NCBI GenBank assembly: GCA_902573735.1
Contig: CACGLH010000001.1
Coordinates: forward strand, 186,001 to 250,000
Reading direction: 5' to 3'
DNA length: 64,000 bases
DNA from: an uncultured Alphaproteobacteria bacterium
GTDB taxonomy: Bacteria; Pseudomonadota; Alphaproteobacteria; Rhodobacterales; Rhodobacteraceae
Shown: positions 61,462-64,000 of the stretch, piece by piece
Layout: every line of letters starts with the position of its first letter
Position numbering within the stretch: the stretch's first letter is position 1
Program-made: the position numbers and the translations under genes
The notes under the pieces: model-generated
What the model was told of the DNA's origin: nothing
The model's input: only the letters and a program-made list of their open reading frames with translations
The model's database searches: none

Positions 61462-63621
61462 ATGCTTAGTATTGGAGATCTGATTAATCAAATTAAATTA
61501 TATAATCCTAATGCAGATTTTGATTTAATAAAAAAATCCTACAATTATGGGTTTAATGCACACAAAGGTCAGTATAGAGCATCAGGTGAAATATATTTTA
61601 CTCATCCTGTTCAAGTTGCTAAAATTGTAATCGATTTAAAATTAGATGAATCAACTATAAAAACAGCTCTTTTACATGATACGGTTGAAGATACTGACAG
61701 CTCACTTAACCAACTAGAGATTGTTTTTGGTAAAGAAGTATCGCAACTTGTTGACGGTGTTACAAAACTCACAAATCTAGAATTAAGTTCTTTAGAAACA
61801 AAACATGCTGAAAATTTCAGAAAACTATTTATGGCTATGAGTAAGGATGTCAGGGTCTTATTAGTAAAATTAGCTGATAGATTACATAATATGAGAACAA
61901 TTAAGGCTTTACCCACAGATAAACAGGTTAGAAAATCAAAAGAAACAATGGAAATTTTTGCTCCATTAGCTGGTCGTATGGGTATGCAATTTATGAGAGA
62001 GGAGTTAGAAGACCTTAGTTTTCGAGTTCTTAATCCTGAAGCTAGAAATTCAATTATCAGAAGATTTATAACCTTAAAAAAAGAAACTGATGATTTAGTA
62101 CCTAAAATTATAGATGATATAAAACAACAATTAAAAAAAGCAAATTTAAATGCTAGAGTTACTGGAAGAGAGAAAAAACCTTATTCCATATGGAGAAAAA
62201 TGCAGTACAAAAAAGAGGGTTTTACAAGATTATCTGATATATTTGCCTTTAGAATAGTAACTAAAAATGAAACAGATGCATATATTGCAATGGGTTCGGT
62301 TCATCGTAGATGGAGAGCTGTACCTGGTAAATTCAAGGACTACATTAGTCATCCCAAAAGTAACGGATATAGATCAATTCACACTACAGTTTCTGGAAGA
62401 GATGGTAAAAGAGTTGAAGTTCAAATTAGGACTGAAGAAATGGATGAAGTGGCGGAAAGTGGAGTAGCAGCCCACTGGTCTTATAGGGATGGTGAAAGAG
62501 TAAAAAATCCATTTGTTGTTGATCCTTTTAAATGGTTAAGAGGATTAAGTGATGGACTTATAAAGAGTCAAAATCCAAGTGAATTTTTCGAACATGTAAA
62601 ATTAGAAATGTTTCAGGATCAGGTATTTTGTTTTACCCCAAAAGGAGAAGTAATAAAATTGCCAAGAGGAGCAACACCTATAGACTTTGCTTATGCCATT
62701 CATACCAGGATTGGTGATAGTTGTGTTGGTTCGCTTGTTGATGGACAAAGAGTTCCTTTATGGACAAAATTAAAAAATGGGCAATCAGTTTCAATTATTA
62801 GATCAGAAGCACAAAAGCCACAATCAAGTTGGGAATCAATGGTTTGTACAGGTAGAGCAAAAACAGCCATAAGAAGAAAATTAAGAGAAGAAAAAAGAGA
62901 AGCAAATATAAAAATTGGAAAAGAAATTGCTCGTGTCTCATTTGAAAATATTGGAAAAAAAGTTTCTGAAAAAGCATTATTAATTGCAGCTAAAAAGTTG
63001 GTTATAAAAAATGTTGATGATCTTTTAGCTTCTCTTGGTTCAGTGGAATTGACAGGTGATGAATTGATAAAAACCCTTTATCCAAAAAAGGTAACTGGTC
63101 TTACAATACAAAATTTTGGTGAAAGAAAACTTTCTTTTGTAGGTTTGGATCCTAACCAACAAGCAAATACCGCTTCTTGTTGTAAGCCAATCCCAGGAGA
63201 AAGGATTGTAGGTATTGCTGAAAAAAGTAAAGGAATAATTATACACGCTATAGATTGTGATTATTTAGAAAATTTAGATATTAAATCAAGTAACTGGTTG
63301 GATTTAAGATGGCCAGAAGGTGACATTGAAAATTCGCATCCTACAAGTTTAACTATTTCTATGTACAATGGTGTTGGAGTTCTTGGGAGAATATGTTCCT
63401 TAATTGGTGAAAGAGGAGCAAACATAACTAATATTGATTTTGTTGATAGAAAACCAGACTTTTATAGTATTGTCATAGAAATGCATGTAAAAGATCTGAA
63501 GCATCTATCTGACATAATGACATCTATTGAGGCAGATACTGATATTGCAATAGTTATAAGAACAAAAGAGGTTTTGGAAACACCTAGTAATCAAAATACT
63601 CAGTCACTATCTAACTATTGA
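61462..63621 (+). CDS. rel: Bifunctional (p)ppGpp synthetase/hydrolase
   Basis: RelA/SpoT homologue of about 719 residues. Domains in order: HD hydrolase (HDTVEDTDSSL near 70, so the metal-binding HD...ED is intact), synthetase (YKKEGFTRLSDIFAFRIV to YISHPKSNGYRSIHTTV near 240-310), TGS (VFCFTPKGEVIKLPRGATPIDFAYAIH near 390-416) and a C-terminal ACT domain. Retention of both sites suggests one enzyme does synthesis and breakdown of the alarmone. The track's start is a GTG four codons earlier; I prefer the ATG, with modest confidence. Confidence 0.95.
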   Translation: MLSIGDLINQIKLYNPNADFDLIKKSYNYGFNAHKGQYRASGEIYFTHPVQVAKIVIDLKLDESTIKTALLHDTVEDTDSSLNQLEIVFGKEVSQLVDGVTKLTNLELSSLETKHAENFRKLFMAMSKDVRVLLVKLADRLHNMRTIKALPTDKQVRKSKETMEIFAPLAGRMGMQFMREELEDLSFRVLNPEARNSIIRRFITLKKETDDLVPKIIDDIKQQLKKANLNARVTGREKKPYSIWRKMQYKKEGFTRLSDIFAFRIVTKNETDAYIAMGSVHRRWRAVPGKFKDYISHPKSNGYRSIHTTVSGRDGKRVEVQIRTEEMDEVAESGVAAHWSYRDGERVKNPFVVDPFKWLRGLSDGLIKSQNPSEFFEHVKLEMFQDQVFCFTPKGEVIKLPRGATPIDFAYAIHTRIGDSCVGSLVDGQRVPLWTKLKNGQSVSIIRSEAQKPQSSWESMVCTGRAKTAIRRKLREEKREANIKIGKEIARVSFENIGKKVSEKALLIAAKKLVIKNVDDLLASLGSVELTGDELIKTLYPKKVTGLTIQNFGERKLSFVGLDPNQQANTASCCKPIPGERIVGIAEKSKGIIIHAIDCDYLENLDIKSSNWLDLRWPEGDIENSHPTSLTISMYNGVGVLGRICSLIGERGANITNIDFVDRKPDFYSIVIEMHVKDLKHLSDIMTSIEADTDIAIVIRTKEVLETPSNQNTQSLSNY

Positions 63622-63643
63622 TAGATATATCATAATAGTTGAC

Positions 63644-64000
63644 ATGGTTTTTAAAAGAAAAAAAAAGCTTACAGCATTTAAAAATCTCAAAGCCTTATTT
63701 TTTCCTGAAAGAGGATGGAGAAGAGCAATTGAGTATTTAAGTCACAGAATTAAAAGATTACCAGATACGCCTCACAGGATTGCGTTAGGTCTTTCTTTTG
63801 GAGTTTTGGCATCTTTTTCTCCATTATTTGGCTTTCATTTTTTATTAGGAGCTTTTTTAGCATACCTATTTAGTGCAAATGTCTTTGCATCCATTTTGGG
63901 AACTTTTTTTGGAAATCCTATAACTTTTCCGTTTATTGCAGCTATCTGTGTAAGAACAGGTAGTTTTATATTAGATAGGTTTTCTATAATTGAAAATGAG
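63644..64000 (+). CDS. DUF2062 membrane protein, 5' part only
   Basis: Open frame of 119 codons running off the window edge, absent from the track because it has no stop. The sequence FFPERGWRRAIEYLSHRIKR, then PDTPHRIALGLSFGVLASFSPLFGFHFLLG and FGNPITFPFI, matches DUF2062 proteins, which have two to three membrane helices and unknown function. It starts 22 bases after rel. Alphaproteobacteria often have DUF2062 beside rel. Confidence 0.88.
   Translation, partial: MVFKRKKKLTAFKNLKALFFPERGWRRAIEYLSHRIKRLPDTPHRIALGLSFGVLASFSPLFGFHFLLGAFLAYLFSANVFASILGTFFGNPITFPFIAAICVRTGSFILDRFSIIENE

Overview
The window reads as one stretch of a compact, AT-rich alphaproteobacterial chromosome (roughly 30% GC by eye), most like the streamlined free-living marine lineages (SAR11, HIMB59/AEGEAN-169 or low-GC SAR116-type relatives). 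Evidence for Alphaproteobacteria is the conserved gene neighbourhoods: lgt-midA-pgeF divergent from ubiK-ybjN-proC-csaA; mce with a DUF1467 gene; the HAD-IIA gene and ribF beside groESL; pyk near DUF1244 and rpmI-rplT-pheST; ETF-QO-TPR-ispE beside ispB; tlpA divergent from argH-lipoprotein-lysA; rpoZ-rel. I cannot name the genus from the sequence alone.

Layout. 1-6.2 kb: F1 ATP synthase operon atpHAGDC, then an MFS exporter. 6.2-9.6 kb (minus): prs; then a separate HAD-IIA, ribF, YcgN-like run. 9.7-11.8 kb: groESL behind a promoter overlapped by a CIRCE element, ending in a terminator shared with the convergent purE-purK pair. 13.5-20.5 kb: hsp20; the minus-strand lgt-midA-pgeF-trxB cluster; ubiK, ybjN, proC, csaA. 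19.9-23.7 kb (minus): carB-tdk. 23.9-31.5 kb: aspS and a nitroreductase; the minus-strand run phytase-like protein, dapD, dapE, mce, DUF1467; yggT; argG. 31.7-37.8 kb: iron-dependent alcohol dehydrogenase with an alpha/beta hydrolase, a thiolase, a class IV aminotransferase, DUF1244, pyk. 37.9-42.5 kb: rpmI, rplT, pheS, pheT, greA. 42.7-49.8 kb: ETF-QO, TPR protein, ispE, ispB, a TrmN6-like methyltransferase, DUF465, a GATase. 49.8-58.5 kb: tlpA, argH, a short lipoprotein, lysA, zinc-ribbon protein, plsC, accA, a MalY/PatB-type aminotransferase, def, fmt. 58.5-64 kb: ispH-DUF3429-rnhA (minus), folK, rpoZ, rel and the start of a DUF2062 gene cut by the window edge.

The genes are almost all housekeeping: energy (ATP synthase, ETF-QO, ubiquinone tail and Ubi accessory factor), nucleotides (prs, purEK, carB, tdk), lysine and arginine pathways (dapD, dapE, lysA, argG, argH), isoprenoids (ispE, ispH, ispB), translation (pheST, aspS, def, fmt, L20, L35), envelope (lgt, plsC, accA) and stress (groESL, hsp20, rel). 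I saw no rRNA, tRNA, CRISPR array, prophage, insertion sequence, or gene-free stretch above 300 bases. I found no convincing undescribed system. The strongest anomaly is a one-base frameshift at a T run near the 3' end of pheS, lying in a T TTT TTG heptamer. Others are the CIRCE-controlled groESL, many convergent genes whose ends overlap, an omega subunit with a long acidic tail encoded next to Rel, and an apparent loss of ftsEX between the zinc-ribbon and plsC genes.
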